Source of the DNA: Petrosia ficiformis
Taxonomy: Eukaryota; Porifera; Demospongiae; Haplosclerida; Petrosiidae
Assembly (NCBI GenBank): GCA_947044365.1
Contig: OX345647.1
Span: 5,066,010-5,130,009 of the forward strand
Reading direction: 5' to 3'
Length of the DNA stretch: 64,000 nucleotides
Shown in pieces: positions 34,483 to 46,394 of this stretch (positions within the stretch are counted from its first letter, which is position 1; each line of letters starts with the position of its first letter). A program made the translations under genes and the position numbers. Below the pieces are notes generated by a model. The model worked only from the letters and a program-made list of their open reading frames with translations, did no database searches and was not told where the DNA came from.

Positions 34483-34624
34483 ACTAGTGCTGGGAAAAGG
34501 TTCAAAGCTTCACTGCCACACTGTGAGAGCAATATTAATATAAACACCTTTGAACATGAATTAGCTTTTGCTGATGAAGTTAAAATTGAATAATGCTTTC
34601 CAACCTTTATGCCAGCCCTAGTAC
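34483..34624. mobile_element. Small TIR element (TAGTGCTGG ends)
   Basis: Begins TAGTGCTGGGAAAAGG and ends CCAACCTTTATGCCAGCCCTA, imperfect inverted ends, with GTAC outside both ends. A second copy lies at 61772-61902 in the homologous spacer after copy D. It resembles short hAT-type MITEs (memory); no coding. Confidence 0.55.
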
Positions 34625-35409
34625 ATACATAATACTACATATTGTGCCCCTATATACATAGAAATAGTTATATATAAGTACATAATTAATTAATACTGTT
34701 TCGTATCACAAAGTGTCTATGAATTACATTTCTAATATCAGGTGTAACTCCCACTTTATATTACACAAGTACTAAACAGTTAATACAGTGTGATATGAAT
34801 AACGGTTAATATATGTATGTACTTTCCTTATACATGTATGTATGCAAAAACACATATATTTACATTCACATTTCTGAAGAGACACATGTCCTTACTCTCT
34901 CAAGTCACACAGTGAGGAACTGTAATGTTTTGAAAGTTTGACAGCACACTGGTTAGTTTCTCTTAGTTCAGAAAACGTATGAACTATACCTCTCTGTGGA
35001 AATGTGCACGCACACACATAATTACAGAAATACACATACAAACACACATACACTGTATATACACACAAACACACATATGGACACACATATCACTGCGAAA
35101 TTATTAAAATGACCAATTTATCAGAATAGCATAAATTTCAATTTAGTTTGTGGCTAAATGCATGATGTTACTATGACATTATGTGTAGCAAGTATAAAAA
35201 TGTATACTAAATTACATATATGTGTTTATAGATTTCCAAGCCCTTTCATTGGCCACAACTGCCAGATATAATTACTTCAATTGATAAAGTAAATTGTTGG
35301 CATGAAATACGAGTACACAGCACCTAAATGTATACTGCTTCAATTAATTGGTTATAATTAGCACAAAGTAGTTGTGGCTTTAGCATGTGTGTATCTATAA
35401 GAACCTGAA

Positions 35410-36175
35410 TGACACACAAACACACATATGTACACACATATACATAAACACAAACACACACACATAATTACACAAATATACATACAAACACACATACACA
35501 GTATATACACATATATGCACACACATATACATAAACACACTCACATAATTACACAAATATACATACAAACACACATACACAGTATATACACACATATGCA
35601 CACACATATACATAAACACACACACATAATTACACAAATATACATACAAACACACATACACAGTATATACACATATATGCACACACATATACATAAACAC
35701 ACACACATAATTACACAAATATACATACAAACACACATACACAGTATATACACATATATGCACACACATATACATAAACACACTCACATAATTACACAAA
35801 TATACATACAAACACACATACACAGTATATACACACATATGCACACACATATACATAAACACACACACATAATTACACAAATACACATACAAACACACAT
35901 ACACAGTACATACACACATATGCACACACATATACATAAACACACTCACATAATTACACAAATATACATACAAACACACATACACAGTATATACACACAT
36001 ATGCACACACACATACATAAACACACACACATAATTACACAAATATACATACAAACACACATACACAGTATATACACACATATGCACACATATATACATA
36101 AACACACACACACATAATTACACAAATACACATACAAACACACATACACAGTATATACACACATATGCATACATA
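35410..36175. repeat. 81-bp CA-rich minisatellite, about nine units
   Basis: Successive GTATATAC words lie at 35501, 35582, 35663 and 35744, a fixed 81-bp period. Unit: ATAATTACACAAATATACAT, ACAAACACACATACACAGTA, TATACACA..ATGCACACAC, ATATACATAAACACAC. Because 81 is 27 codons, both strands stay open for over 200 codons; the predicted peptides are pure low-complexity and not genes. The homologous spacer after copy D has only about one unit. Confidence 0.92.
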
Positions 36176-36176
36176 T

Positions 36177-36775
36177 CACTATAAATATTAGTGGGTTATT
36201 TAATCCTCATTTGGTTACATTAGTTTCAGTACAATATTAATGATAGATTATAAGTATAATTCAATACTGATTTCTATTCTTACTAGGTAATATTTATTAC
36301 AAGTAGTAATTTATTTCTATTGATATTAATCTATATTGACTAGTATATAAAGTATATGATATAATCAAAACCAATACACATATAATAGTATTTAAATCCA
36401 ATACAACTACATGTATGTGCTATCTTCTCTAATATCTGTGGTGTGTATCGGGAGTTATTTACTATTATATGTACAAATTTTTATGTACATTATTATGCTA
36501 ATTACTCTGGAATGAGGCATATACCATCTGTTGTTTTCATAGATGTTAGAATGGGAATGATAATAATACACCACAGGTACTGTACATTATATTAATACTG
36601 TTTTTGTTACTACATGCTTTATTATGACATGTACTTTATATACTAGACAATATAGATCAAGATTAAATGAAAATATTACCTAACAGGAGAAACAAATCAG
36701 TATTGAGGAAAATAGAATTACATTAAAACACTGTAATAAAATGGAAGGTTAAATAACCCATTACCTTTTACAGTG
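36177..36775. mobile_element. MITE family M1, in spacer after copy B
   Basis: Starts CACTATAAATATTAGTGGGT and ends inverted CCCATTACCTTTTACAGTG, about 600 bp, non-coding. Its interior (GGAATGAGGC, GATGTTAGAATGGGAATGAT) matches one arm of the foldback relative at 62753-63553. Confidence 0.75.
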
Positions 36776-36994
36776 ACATACATACAGAAATACACATCAA
36801 CACACACCTGCACAGAGCCATGCACAAATATACATACAGTGTTTACAGACACACATAAACACAGATATGCATAGACATACAAACATATACACACACAGAC
36901 ACACATATACATACACACAGACACAGATATGCATACACATATATATATACACACAGACACATAAACAGAGAAATGATAAACAAATTGCTTTAAT

Positions 36995-37819
36995 AAAAGT
37001 ACCTCTTTTTAAGTTTCATTTGTTCCTGAACATATGTAGTACTCTTATCCTCACTATTAATAGTAAGATCTGCTTCGACACCTTTTTCCAGTATTCATTC
37101 ATAATCTTTAAGATACACATAATAGGTATAGTGTATATACAATGTATTAGTAGTATTATTATTCTCTTCATATTTATCATCAGGTGACTCTGTAATAATA
37201 AATAAATAAAAGCATCAAATATTTCTATGTTCTATACAATAGAGTTTGGAAGCATAGGTCAACAATGACTAGTGTATGCATTATTGAGAAAACAATTACA
37301 TAGCACCAAATAAGCTTTTTGGGTCAATGGATGCCATTTGAGTGTATCGAAAATACTAACACACAAACACACACCTTCGTAAAACTCTATCTCTTTATCC
37401 CTGACAAGAAATAGAGTACGTAAGAAATCCTTTGACTTCTGAATAGTATCTTCCTATACTAATTATTATGAAGAGGTTAATAAAATGAGTACTCATGTTT
37501 GAAAATGAAACAATGTATAAGTATATTAATTAACAAATACATTACTACAGATCACTCTATAACATACAGCTGCTTCCTCATCTTCTTCTTCAGATGTACT
37601 AGATTCTTCATCTGATATCTCACCATACTTGTCTTGTACTATTATATATTATAATTATACGTATGCATGTAATATCTAATGTACTTTTAAAATACAGTCT
37701 TATAAATACACAAGATGATGATAATACTATATATATCACTTACATTTTGATAACTCTTCTGATCTCTTTCTCTTCTCATATTGATCAGCATAAGTCTTGT
37801 TAATAGTTAACCCCGCCAT
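36995..37819 (-). pseudogene. KRI1 5' fragment, copy C
   Basis: Exon 1 (37744-37819) starts MAGLTINKTYADQYEKRKR, one codon changed at position 2, and exon 2 (37568-37638) is intact with its splice sites. The exon 3 equivalent (about 37374-37453) has lost the stretch encoding KKKDPRIYDK. The exon 4 equivalent (about 37002-37187) is truncated and contains in-frame changes. No further exons follow. Confidence 0.85.
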
Positions 37820-38227
37820 GTTTCATACTATCACCACGTGGTTAACACACCTACTAATTAATTTTAGATGTCTACTATGAATAATTAATTTTTAAATTAT
37901 ACCAGATTACACAAAAATAAATAATAGACTGTTAGTTTACAATAGTGTATGAAAGAGAATAAATAGATGTGAAACATAAAATAATTACAAATATGTAAGA
38001 TATATTGAATAGTGTATGAATTATAATATATGTATGAGTTGTGTATCAGTGACAAATATGTGTCGAAACGTCTAGTTGGCTTATAAAATATGTTTGACAG
38101 TCGTGGGATTGTTATCAAAGAGATTTCATTATTTACTAAAATGTTGCAAAACTTAAGAGATTTACTGGTAGCTTAAGATGGATTATGATGATAGCAGAGC
38201 TTAGAGAGTACAAAAGTATCCTTAACA

Positions 38228-38770
38228 TCAACTAATCTTCATCATTACACAGGTGAGTACTTCATTGATACATGTTCAGCATTTAGGATTTAAGGTTTAG
38301 GATTTAGGAAAAGGAAATATAGTACTTCATCGGAGTGCTTCATCGTTACACAGGTGAGTACTTCATTGATACATGTTTAGCATTTAGGATTTAAGGTTTA
38401 GGATTTAGGGATGGGGAATGCTTCATCGATACACACGCACATAGAGTACTTCATCGGAGTGCTTCATTGTTACACAGGTGAGTACTTCATTGATACATGT
38501 TTAGCATTTAGGATTTAGGGTTTGGGGTTTATGACTTAGGTATAGGGAATGCTTCATCGATACACATGCACATAGAGTACTTCATCGGAGTGCTTCATCA
38601 TTACACAGGTGAGTACTCAATCGGTATGCCTCATCAATACGCATGCATAGAGTACTTAACATAGTTCGGAATGCTATACCACATATGAGTAATCGGAGTG
38701 TTTCATTGATACTCAGGTGAGTACTTCATCGGTACACATGTGCATGATTCATTAGATTCATATGAGAGTG
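38228..38770. repeat. Telomere-like minisatellite, copy C (short)
   Basis: About four units of the family array, with TTTAGGATTTAAGGTTTAGG variants, ending in the same distal sequence (GAGTACTTAACATAGTTCGG, CATTAGATTCAT) as copy B. Confidence 0.9.
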
Positions 38771-38880
38771 TTTTGCACTGAAAAATAAAGAAATGAAGAA
38801 TGATTATTATTAATATGATAGGTAGACACTCACATCAGACAGATACATTCATAGTGAATACACTCAATACATACAATGTA

Positions 38881-39438
38881 CACTGTAAAAATTAGTGGGT
38901 TATTTTAACCCTTGTTTGGTAACATGAGTTTCAATACAATATTAATTATTAATATGCTCCTGAGACTATAATATTATCTATATTTACCAGTATATAAGGA
39001 CATGCTATAATAAAGTAATTTAGATACAAAGGATATTTTTTGTTATTATAAGTACAAATTTGAGTACATAACACGTATTCTGAAAGTATATCTGTTGTTT
39101 CACAGGTGTTATAATGGGAATTATAGGTATAATGTGTGGTGTAAATACACCACACATTATACCTATAATAATTGTTATAATGGGAATTATAGGTATAATG
39201 TGTGGTGTAAATACACCACACATTATACCTATAATAATTATTATCATGCTATATACATTGTATTGCTGTTTTTGTTACTATGCTTTATATACTAGTCAAT
39301 ATAGATCAAGATGAATTGAAACTAGTACTTGTAAATATTACCTAACAAAAAAAAACAAATTAGCATTGAGGAAAGTAACATTACAATGAAACTCCTGTAA
39401 CCAACTGAAGGTTAAATAACCTATTATGTTTTACAGTG
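38881..39438. mobile_element. MITE family M1 with TA target duplication
   Basis: CACTGTAAAAATTAGTGGGT at the left and inverted CTATTATGTTTTACAGTG at the right; TA outside both ends. The interior carries two tandem perfect palindromes (see next entry). Copy B lacks it at the equivalent place. Confidence 0.88.
39120..39235. repeat. Two tandem 50-bp perfect palindromes
   Basis: Arms ATTATAGGTATAATGTGTGG-TGTA and the exact reverse complement, loop AA, at 39120-39169 and again at 39186-39235 (66-bp period, 24-bp arms without mismatch). Each could extrude as a cruciform. Confidence 0.95.
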
Positions 39439-39439
39439 T

Positions 39440-40272
39440 ACATAATAATACATATAGTGTAATTTGGTATATACACACATAATTATATACATACATGTTT
39501 ATATACATAAGACTCTGAGGACACTTTAAAGGTTTCAATATTTCTGGCATTAACTCTCTAGTCTCCAATACTATCAGACTTGCCTCTTAGGCTAAGGATA
39601 TTTCTATTTGTGTATCTGAGGAGAGTGATGAATGGATAGTAAGATATATACAAAAGAACAGTGGACGAATGGATAGATGAATGGACAAGAATGGATAAGA
39701 TTTATGAATTAAATGATACATAAATACACTAAAACGATAACATATGTTACTTGTGTATGGTAATCACTTACTTCTCAGACTGCTTCTCTAGTAAGAGAAG
39801 AGGTATATATTACGAGTCTATTTACAATTAGCTACTGTCATCTTCTGAACATTCTGTCACGAGTCCATTGTAAGAGCAACAGCTAACCATATTAGGAGAG
39901 GTTTCTGGAATGTCACAGACCCAATAGGAAGATAGCATCTACCTGTACATGATATGCAGTAGTGTATTGCTCTACTATACGACCTTAGTCCATGATCATC
40001 AGTGTAGTATTTGGTAACTACAAACATCTAAACATAAGAAGATTAGGAACTATCATTGGATGTAATAGGATAACAAACAGATAGACAGATATACACAGAC
40101 ACCAAATACATATACAATGTGTATACATTTAGTATACTCATTCTACTACATACATATATACATACACAGATAAATACATTATGTATGCAACATATGACAC
40201 AAATAAATAAAGTTACATATTTAATACATAATTGTATATGTCTGCACATACATACAAATGTTCACAGGTACG

Positions 40273-40303
<31 letters not shown>

Positions 40304-42173
40304 ATATGTATGTACACACACACACACACATATATATATATAGGCATAAATACATAATTATATGAAAATAAGCCATATATACACTTATACTTACATTCCT
40401 AGTATTAATTAGACACATGCCCATACTCTGATAACAGAGATCCAGGAACTGCATCTTACATACAGCTCTTTAACTAAGCTCTCTAAACAGTTACTACACA
40501 GGTGGTGAAGAGATCTTCCAGACACTGAGAGCACTACAGAATTTGAATCGTCAACTTCATCATCCTCTTTTAGCCTGAAGAAAGGAATATATGTGATGAT
40601 TAATGAATGGATAGGTAAATGGATACATGGATAGATGATTATACCTGCAAATTACTAATTAATATAGATAATGAATTATATTGATGAGGATGCATAAATG
40701 ACTTGTGATAATCACTCACTTCTCAGACTGATCTCTTGTAGTTTGATAGTAAGTTGTATCCAATCAAAGATATATCACCAGTCTGTTCAAATATTACTAT
40801 TGTCATCTTCTGCATGTCTCTACTATATACTGATAAGATCATCAGTAAATTTTTGATGACTTTGTGAGTTATGTTGCCATTGTTCAATAACGTTTGTGTG
40901 TCTTTAAAAACATGATGATTTTTTGATGTGCTGGCAAAGAGTATTGGTACTATGTTTGTGCCATATGTGATGTAATTAAAGTTACCAACTATTACAATAG
41001 ATTAGCCAAACTGATTACAGCTATTCATCATGCAGGAAGTGTCTTACACAATCGCAGATATATAAATATGTTTATCTTGAGGAAGTAGTCACGAATCCAC
41101 AACATTGATGAATAGAGAGATTAAAAGGTTACATGACATTAAAGATTGAGGCTTACTACATCAATCAATGTTGTTCAGATTGAAACCCTACCCTCCAAGT
41201 ACCCCTAGGATCAAGGGACATGTCCTAGCTAGGTACTGTGAATGCGCATAAGCCACTGACAGATATGTAGCTGGAGAAAACAGAAAAACTATGCTGAGAA
41301 ATATTTATAGATGATATTTACGATAAACACAAGTTGTCTTGATGACTTTATGAAGTATGTTGCTATTATTTGATAATGATTACATGTCTTTAAATGTAGT
41401 GTTTTCTTGATGTCTTTGTGAAGTGTATTGGTGCCATTGTTAATGTCTGTGCCATATGTAATGTAGTTTATTATATTGACAATTTTCTGACATTATTATG
41501 TGCCAAACAGATCGGTAAAAGAGAAGAAATATGCCAAGAAATATTTTCTGGAGACATTTACAATAAAAACGCGTTGTACAATACACATAAATTAATTATA
41601 TATTAATTGTCTTTGTGAAACGTCTTGGTACCATTGATGGACAGAGAGTTTAAAGGTGTCACACCATTAAAATTGCTGGTTGAAGGGAGGTTGTTCTGTA
41701 GTAACAACACCCTCCATGTACACCTAGAATTGAGGGACATACCGCTAGGTACTGCAGCGAATGCATATAAGCCATTGCCAGATCTGTAGCTGGAGAGACA
41801 CAAGAGCTATGCCAAGAAATATTTACCAAAGATATTTATGCGAGAAACACGTGTTGCCATGATACAAAAATAAAATGAATTAGATGTTGTTATCATTTCC
41901 ATTATGTCACTAATGTTTAATTTCTTGTTTGTATACTAGTAAGTTTTGTGAGTTGAGGATCTTATGAAGTGTGATTATAATATCTATTGTGTAGTGTTCA
42001 TATGTATATCTGATATGATAGGAGAAAATACTAAAGTTTATAACTGGTATGATATATGTAGTCAATAGTGATATGTAAGATAAACTGGATACTACAAGAG
42101 AATAAGAATTATATCTTGAGAATATACTAGTTTGAATTGACTTGTTACTATTAGTTTCATACGTAGTTAGACA
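39440..42173. other. Non-coding block of copy C
   Basis: Collinear with 11030-13957 (copy A), with splice-like blocks at about 39770-40030 and 40400-40575 and the diverged internal repeats at 40800-41900. A (TA)n tract is at 40277-40304 and (CA)n at 40315-40331. No complete gene is supported. Confidence 0.55.
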
Positions 42174-45100
42174 TTAGTCAATATCACTACAATCAGATGA
42201 GTGAAGTGAATGAAGAGACTTCACATCATCTTCTTCAGAGCTCCCAGTGTCTCTGTATTCCGTGGTAATTGATGAGAATGATCTTGAAACTTTCCTTTTA
42301 AACCGACGTGTAGATGTTTTAGGTGTAGAAAACACAGTGTCTGTTGCCCTAAAGCCGGTAAGTATTAGTTTTAAGAAGGATTCGACTATATCATGATGTC
42401 CATGTTTGCAAGCAAGGTCACATGGAGACATACCTGCACTATAAACTAATCTGGAATCAGCACCTGATGCAAGAAGTATTCTCACAATATCAATATGTCC
42501 ATAATGTGAAGCAAGATGAAGTGCTGTAATGCCTTCTACTGCTTGATAATTAATATTGATATCACCATATTCTAACAACTGCTTCACTACCTCAGTATGA
42601 CCTTTACTACTGGCAATAAAAAGAGGAGTCCACCCACCACTTTTTGCTATATTGGGATCAGCACCAGATGAAAGAAGGGTAGAGACGACAACAGAATGAC
42701 CATTCTGACTAGCTATATAAATAGCTGTTGTGCCATCCTTTAAACAAGCATTAGGATTTACTTTGGCCTTCAATAGTATCTCAACTACCTCATTATGACC
42801 TTCATGACTACCTATCATAAGAGGAGTCCACCCATCACTTTTTGCTATATTGGGATCAGCACCAGATGTAAGAAGGGTAGAGACGACAACAGAATGACCA
42901 TTCTGACTAGCTATATAAATAGCTGTTGTGCCATCCTTTAAAAAAGCATTAGGATTAACTTTGGCCTTCAATAGTATCTCAACTACCTCATTATGACCTT
43001 CCTGACTACCTATCATAAGAGGAGTCCACCCATCATGTTCTGCCATATTAGGATTAGCACCAGATGCAAGAAGGGTAGAGACGACAACAGAATGACCATT
43101 CTGACTGGCTATATAAATAGCTGTTACCCCGTCATTGTTACAAGCATTAGGATTACCTTTGGCCTTCAATAATATCTCAACTACCTCATTATGACCATTA
43201 CCACTACCTATCATAAGAGGAGTTGACCCATCACTAGTTGCCATATTAGGATCAGCACCAGATGTAAGAAGGGTAGAGACGACAACAGAATGACCATTCA
43301 GACTAGCTATATAAATAGCTGTTGTGCCATCCTTTAAACAAGCATTAGGATTAACTTTGGCCTTCAATAGTATCTCAACTACCTCATTATGACCATTCTG
43401 ACTACCTATCATAAGAGGAGTCGACCCATTACCTTTTGCTATATTAGGATCAGCACCAGATGTAAGAAGGGTAGAGACGACAACAGAATGACCATTCTGA
43501 CTAGCTATATAAATAGCAGTTGTGCCATCCTTTAAACAAGCATTAGGATTAACTTTGGCCTTCAATAATATCTCAACTACCTCATTATGCCCTTCCTGAA
43601 AACCTATCATAAGAGGAGTCCACCCATTACCTTTTGCTATATTAGGATCAGCACCAGATGTAAGAAGGGTAGAGACGACAACAGAATGACCATTCTGACT
43701 AGCTATATAAATAGCAGTTGTGCCATCCTTTAAACAAGCATTAGGATTAACTTTGGCTTTCAATAGTATCTCAACTACCTCATTATGACCATTCTGACTA
43801 CCTATCATAAGAGGAGTCCACCCATCACTCGTTGCCATATTAGGATCAGCACCAGATGTAAGAAGGGTAGAGACGACAACAGAATGACCATTCCGACTAG
43901 CTATATAAATAGCTGTTACCCTGTTATTGTTACAAGCATTATGATTAACTTTGGCCTTCAATAATATCTGAACTACCTCATTATGACCATTACCACTACC
44001 TATCATAAGAGGAGTCGACCCATCACTAGTTGCCATATTAGGATCAGCACCAGATGTAAGAAGGGTAGAGACGACAACAGAATGACCATTCCGACTAGCT
44101 ACATAAATAGCTGTTGTCCCGTTATTGTTACAAGCATTAGGATTAACTTTGGCTTTCAATAGTATCTCAACTACCTCATTATGACCATTCTGACTACCTA
44201 TCATAAGAGGAGTCCACCCATCACTCGTTGCCATATTAGGATCAGCACCAGATGTAAGAAGGGTAGAGACGACAACAGAATGACCATTCCGACTAGCTAT
44301 ATAAATAGCTGTTACCCTGTTATTGTTACAAGCATTATGATTAACTTTGGCCTTCAATAATATCTGAACTACCTCATTATGACCATTCTGACTACCTATC
44401 ATAAGAGGAGTCGACCCATTGCTGTTTGCTATATTAGGATCAGCACCAGATGTAAGAAGGGTAGAGACGACAACAGAATGACCATTCTGACTAGCTACAT
44501 AAATAGCTGTTGTCCCGTTATTGTTACAAGCATTAGGATTAACTTTGGCTTTCAATAGTATCTCAACTACCTCATTATGACCATTCTGACTACCTATCAT
44601 AAGAGGAGTCCACCCATCACTCGTTGCCATATTAGGATCAGCACCAGATGTAAGAAGGGTAAAGACGACAACAGAATGACCATTCTGACTACCTATCATA
44701 AGAGGAGTCGACCCATTGCTGTTTGCTATATTAGGATCAGCACCAGATGTAAGAAGGGTAGAGACGACAACAGAATGACCATTCCGACTAGCTATATAAA
44801 TAGCTGTTACCCTGTTATTGTTACAAGCATTATGATTAACTTTGGCCTTCAATAATATCTGAACTACCTCATTATGACCATTACCACTACCTATCATAAG
44901 AGGAGTCCACCCATCACTCGTTGACATATTAGGATCGGCACCAGATGTAAGAAGGGTAGAGACGACAACAGAATGACCATTCCCACTAGCTACATAAATA
45001 GCTGTTGTCCCGTTATTGTTACAAGCATTAGGATTAACTTTGGCTTTCAATAGTATCTCAACTACCTCATTATGACCATTCTGACTACCTATCATAAGAG

Positions 45101-46394
45101 GAGTCCACCCATCACTCGTTGCCATATTAGGATCAGCACCAGATGTAAGAAGGGTAAAGACGACAACAGAATGACCATTATGACTAGCTACCATAAGAGG
45201 GGTTATCCCATTACATAATGCCAAATTAGCTACCTCACCTGTACTCACAGCTAGAAGAAGCTCAACAGCTATAACATTTCCTAACTCAACAGCTTGTAAG
45301 AATGATGATTCCAGGATATGACACCCTTCATTAGGTGCCTCATATAATACCTTATCATCTATCTTGAGGGATATCACACCTACAACTTTCAGGAGATCAG
45401 GAGACACAGTGTCTAATACACTTGTATCAATATCAGGAATTACCCAGCTAACACAAATACAACCATCTTCTATTCTAATTTGTGCAGCGCAATCATATAT
45501 ATTCTGAAATATCAGCTTCGCTAGCCTCTCAAACTTCTTCAGCACAACTTCACCCCAAACATCACGTGTTTTCAAATGTAGTATTTTATGATTACCACGT
45601 AAATCTCTCCTCTCTTTTAGGAGTTTCATAAGATGTTTTATCTTAGCAGACGTTTTGAAGTTTTCAAGCTTGTTTGTGTAATTTTCAAGAAGTTGTACTA
45701 AAGGCTTTTCATCGCTAAGAAACATATCTACAAGACATTCAAGAATGTGATAATTAAGAAAACAATAATGTTGACGCACTCGTCCAAAGACTTTATCGAA
45801 ACTGGATTCTTTTTTTGAAAGAGGCTCTAGCTTACATTGATCGTATAAGACCTCTTGTAACTGATCAATAATTGAATCTGACTTCTTTTGTAGCGCCTGT
45901 TTAATAGTTACAACTAGCTTAGCAAACTCCTGGCTTATTTTATTAAACTCGCTACTAATAGTCTTATCAATATAAATATATTTAATATCATGTATTTCAC
46001 TCACTCTACCAATCTCCATCATTTGTGAGCCACTTCCTGATTTTTCATCTTCCTGTTCCTCACTACGTGCACGTGGTGATGATAGAGGAGATAAGGATGA
46101 GACATTAGTCTGAATATACTTGTCACGTATTTGATCAGCAAGGTAGTTATTATGGATCTTTGTGAGAGCATCAGTAATATCATTCCAAGAAACTGGTTTA
46201 GTACGAGACTGGAAACATTTAAACAGTTCAATTAAACATCTCTGAGTTCCTTCACTCCCATGATACTTTCCAATAACATCCAATTCAGGAGTAGATATAC
46301 CCAAAAAAATACCAAGATCATACCATTTAGGACCGACAGATTCTAACTCTGATGTGAACAGATCAACAGTTGGAAGAGGAATTTGGTCAGACAT
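42174..46394 (-). CDS. Death-domain/ankyrin-repeat protein C (1406 residues, single exon)
   Basis: Intronless paralogue, ATG 46394. The Death-like domain (1-93) is almost identical to A. Residues about 95-215 are strongly diverged (YIDKTISSEFNKISQEFAKL, then LQEVLYDQCKLEPLSKKESS) while the following part (from LVQLLENYTNKLENFK on) returns to near identity, so the gene is a mosaic. About 30 ankyrin repeats run from roughly 365 to 1340, very homogeneous, partly as 396-bp four-repeat units. One hybrid repeat (about 44680-44730) begins as type 1 and continues HSVVVFTLL, a sequence otherwise found only in the first repeat, marking a duplicated block. The tail is unlike A and B: basic TRRFKRKVSRSFSS followed by SSEEDDVKSLHSLHSSDCSD, similar to D. 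The 5' flank differs from all siblings, so expression may differ. Confidence 0.9.
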   Translation of the reverse strand: MSDQIPLPTVDLFTSELESVGPKWYDLGIFLGISTPELDVIGKYHGSEGTQRCLIELFKCFQSRTKPVSWNDITDALTKIHNNYLADQIRDKYIQTNVSSLSPLSSPRARSEEQEDEKSGSGSQMMEIGRVSEIHDIKYIYIDKTISSEFNKISQEFAKLVVTIKQALQKKSDSIIDQLQEVLYDQCKLEPLSKKESSFDKVFGRVRQHYCFLNYHILECLVDMFLSDEKPLVQLLENYTNKLENFKTSAKIKHLMKLLKERRDLRGNHKILHLKTRDVWGEVVLKKFERLAKLIFQNIYDCAAQIRIEDGCICVSWVIPDIDTSVLDTVSPDLLKVVGVISLKIDDKVLYEAPNEGCHILESSFLQAVELGNVIAVELLLAVSTGEVANLALCNGITPLMVASHNGHSVVVFTLLTSGADPNMATSDGWTPLMIGSQNGHNEVVEILLKAKVNPNACNNNGTTAIYVASGNGHSVVVSTLLTSGADPNMSTSDGWTPLMIGSGNGHNEVVQILLKAKVNHNACNNNRVTAIYIASRNGHSVVVSTLLTSGADPNIANSNGSTPLMIGSQNGHSVVVFTLLTSGADPNMATSDGWTPLMIGSQNGHNEVVEILLKAKVNPNACNNNGTTAIYVASQNGHSVVVSTLLTSGADPNIANSNGSTPLMIGSQNGHNEVVQILLKAKVNHNACNNNRVTAIYIASRNGHSVVVSTLLTSGADPNMATSDGWTPLMIGSQNGHNEVVEILLKAKVNPNACNNNGTTAIYVASRNGHSVVVSTLLTSGADPNMATSDGSTPLMIGSGNGHNEVVQILLKAKVNHNACNNNRVTAIYIASRNGHSVVVSTLLTSGADPNMATSDGWTPLMIGSQNGHNEVVEILLKAKVNPNACLKDGTTAIYIASQNGHSVVVSTLLTSGADPNIAKGNGWTPLMIGFQEGHNEVVEILLKAKVNPNACLKDGTTAIYIASQNGHSVVVSTLLTSGADPNIAKGNGSTPLMIGSQNGHNEVVEILLKAKVNPNACLKDGTTAIYIASLNGHSVVVSTLLTSGADPNMATSDGSTPLMIGSGNGHNEVVEILLKAKGNPNACNNDGVTAIYIASQNGHSVVVSTLLASGANPNMAEHDGWTPLMIGSQEGHNEVVEILLKAKVNPNAFLKDGTTAIYIASQNGHSVVVSTLLTSGADPNIAKSDGWTPLMIGSHEGHNEVVEILLKAKVNPNACLKDGTTAIYIASQNGHSVVVSTLLSSGADPNIAKSGGWTPLFIASSKGHTEVVKQLLEYGDININYQAVEGITALHLASHYGHIDIVRILLASGADSRLVYSAGMSPCDLACKHGHHDIVESFLKLILTGFRATDTVFSTPKTSTRRFKRKVSRSFSSITTEYRDTGSSEEDDVKSLHSLHSSDCSDID

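Larger units (their letters stand above)
32784..36176. other. 5' flank of gene B and spacer
   Basis: 32784-33300 is the ankyrin 5' flank shared with A and D. 33360-36176 is a spacer homologous to 60120-62750 after copy D. It contains two hairpin MITEs (34096-34215; 34485-34622), a degenerate M2-like stretch starting CACTGCGAAATTATT at 35091, and the 81-bp minisatellite. No gene is supported; the long Tyr/His/Cys-rich frames near 35.4-36.2 kb are simple-sequence artefacts. Confidence 0.65.
36990..46394. repeat. Segmental duplication copy C
   Basis: Third copy: KRI1 5' fragment (36990-37819), short minisatellite (38228-38770), non-coding block with an M1 MITE insertion, and ankyrin gene C. Homology to the other copies stops at the gene C start codon: the AGACCACACCTTGATA flank seen in A and B is absent. 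Confidence 0.85.

Noticed and set aside
35395..36117. Two opposed frames of 229 and 238 residues
   Set aside because: Translation of an 81-bp simple-sequence minisatellite whose period is a multiple of three; low complexity on both strands.
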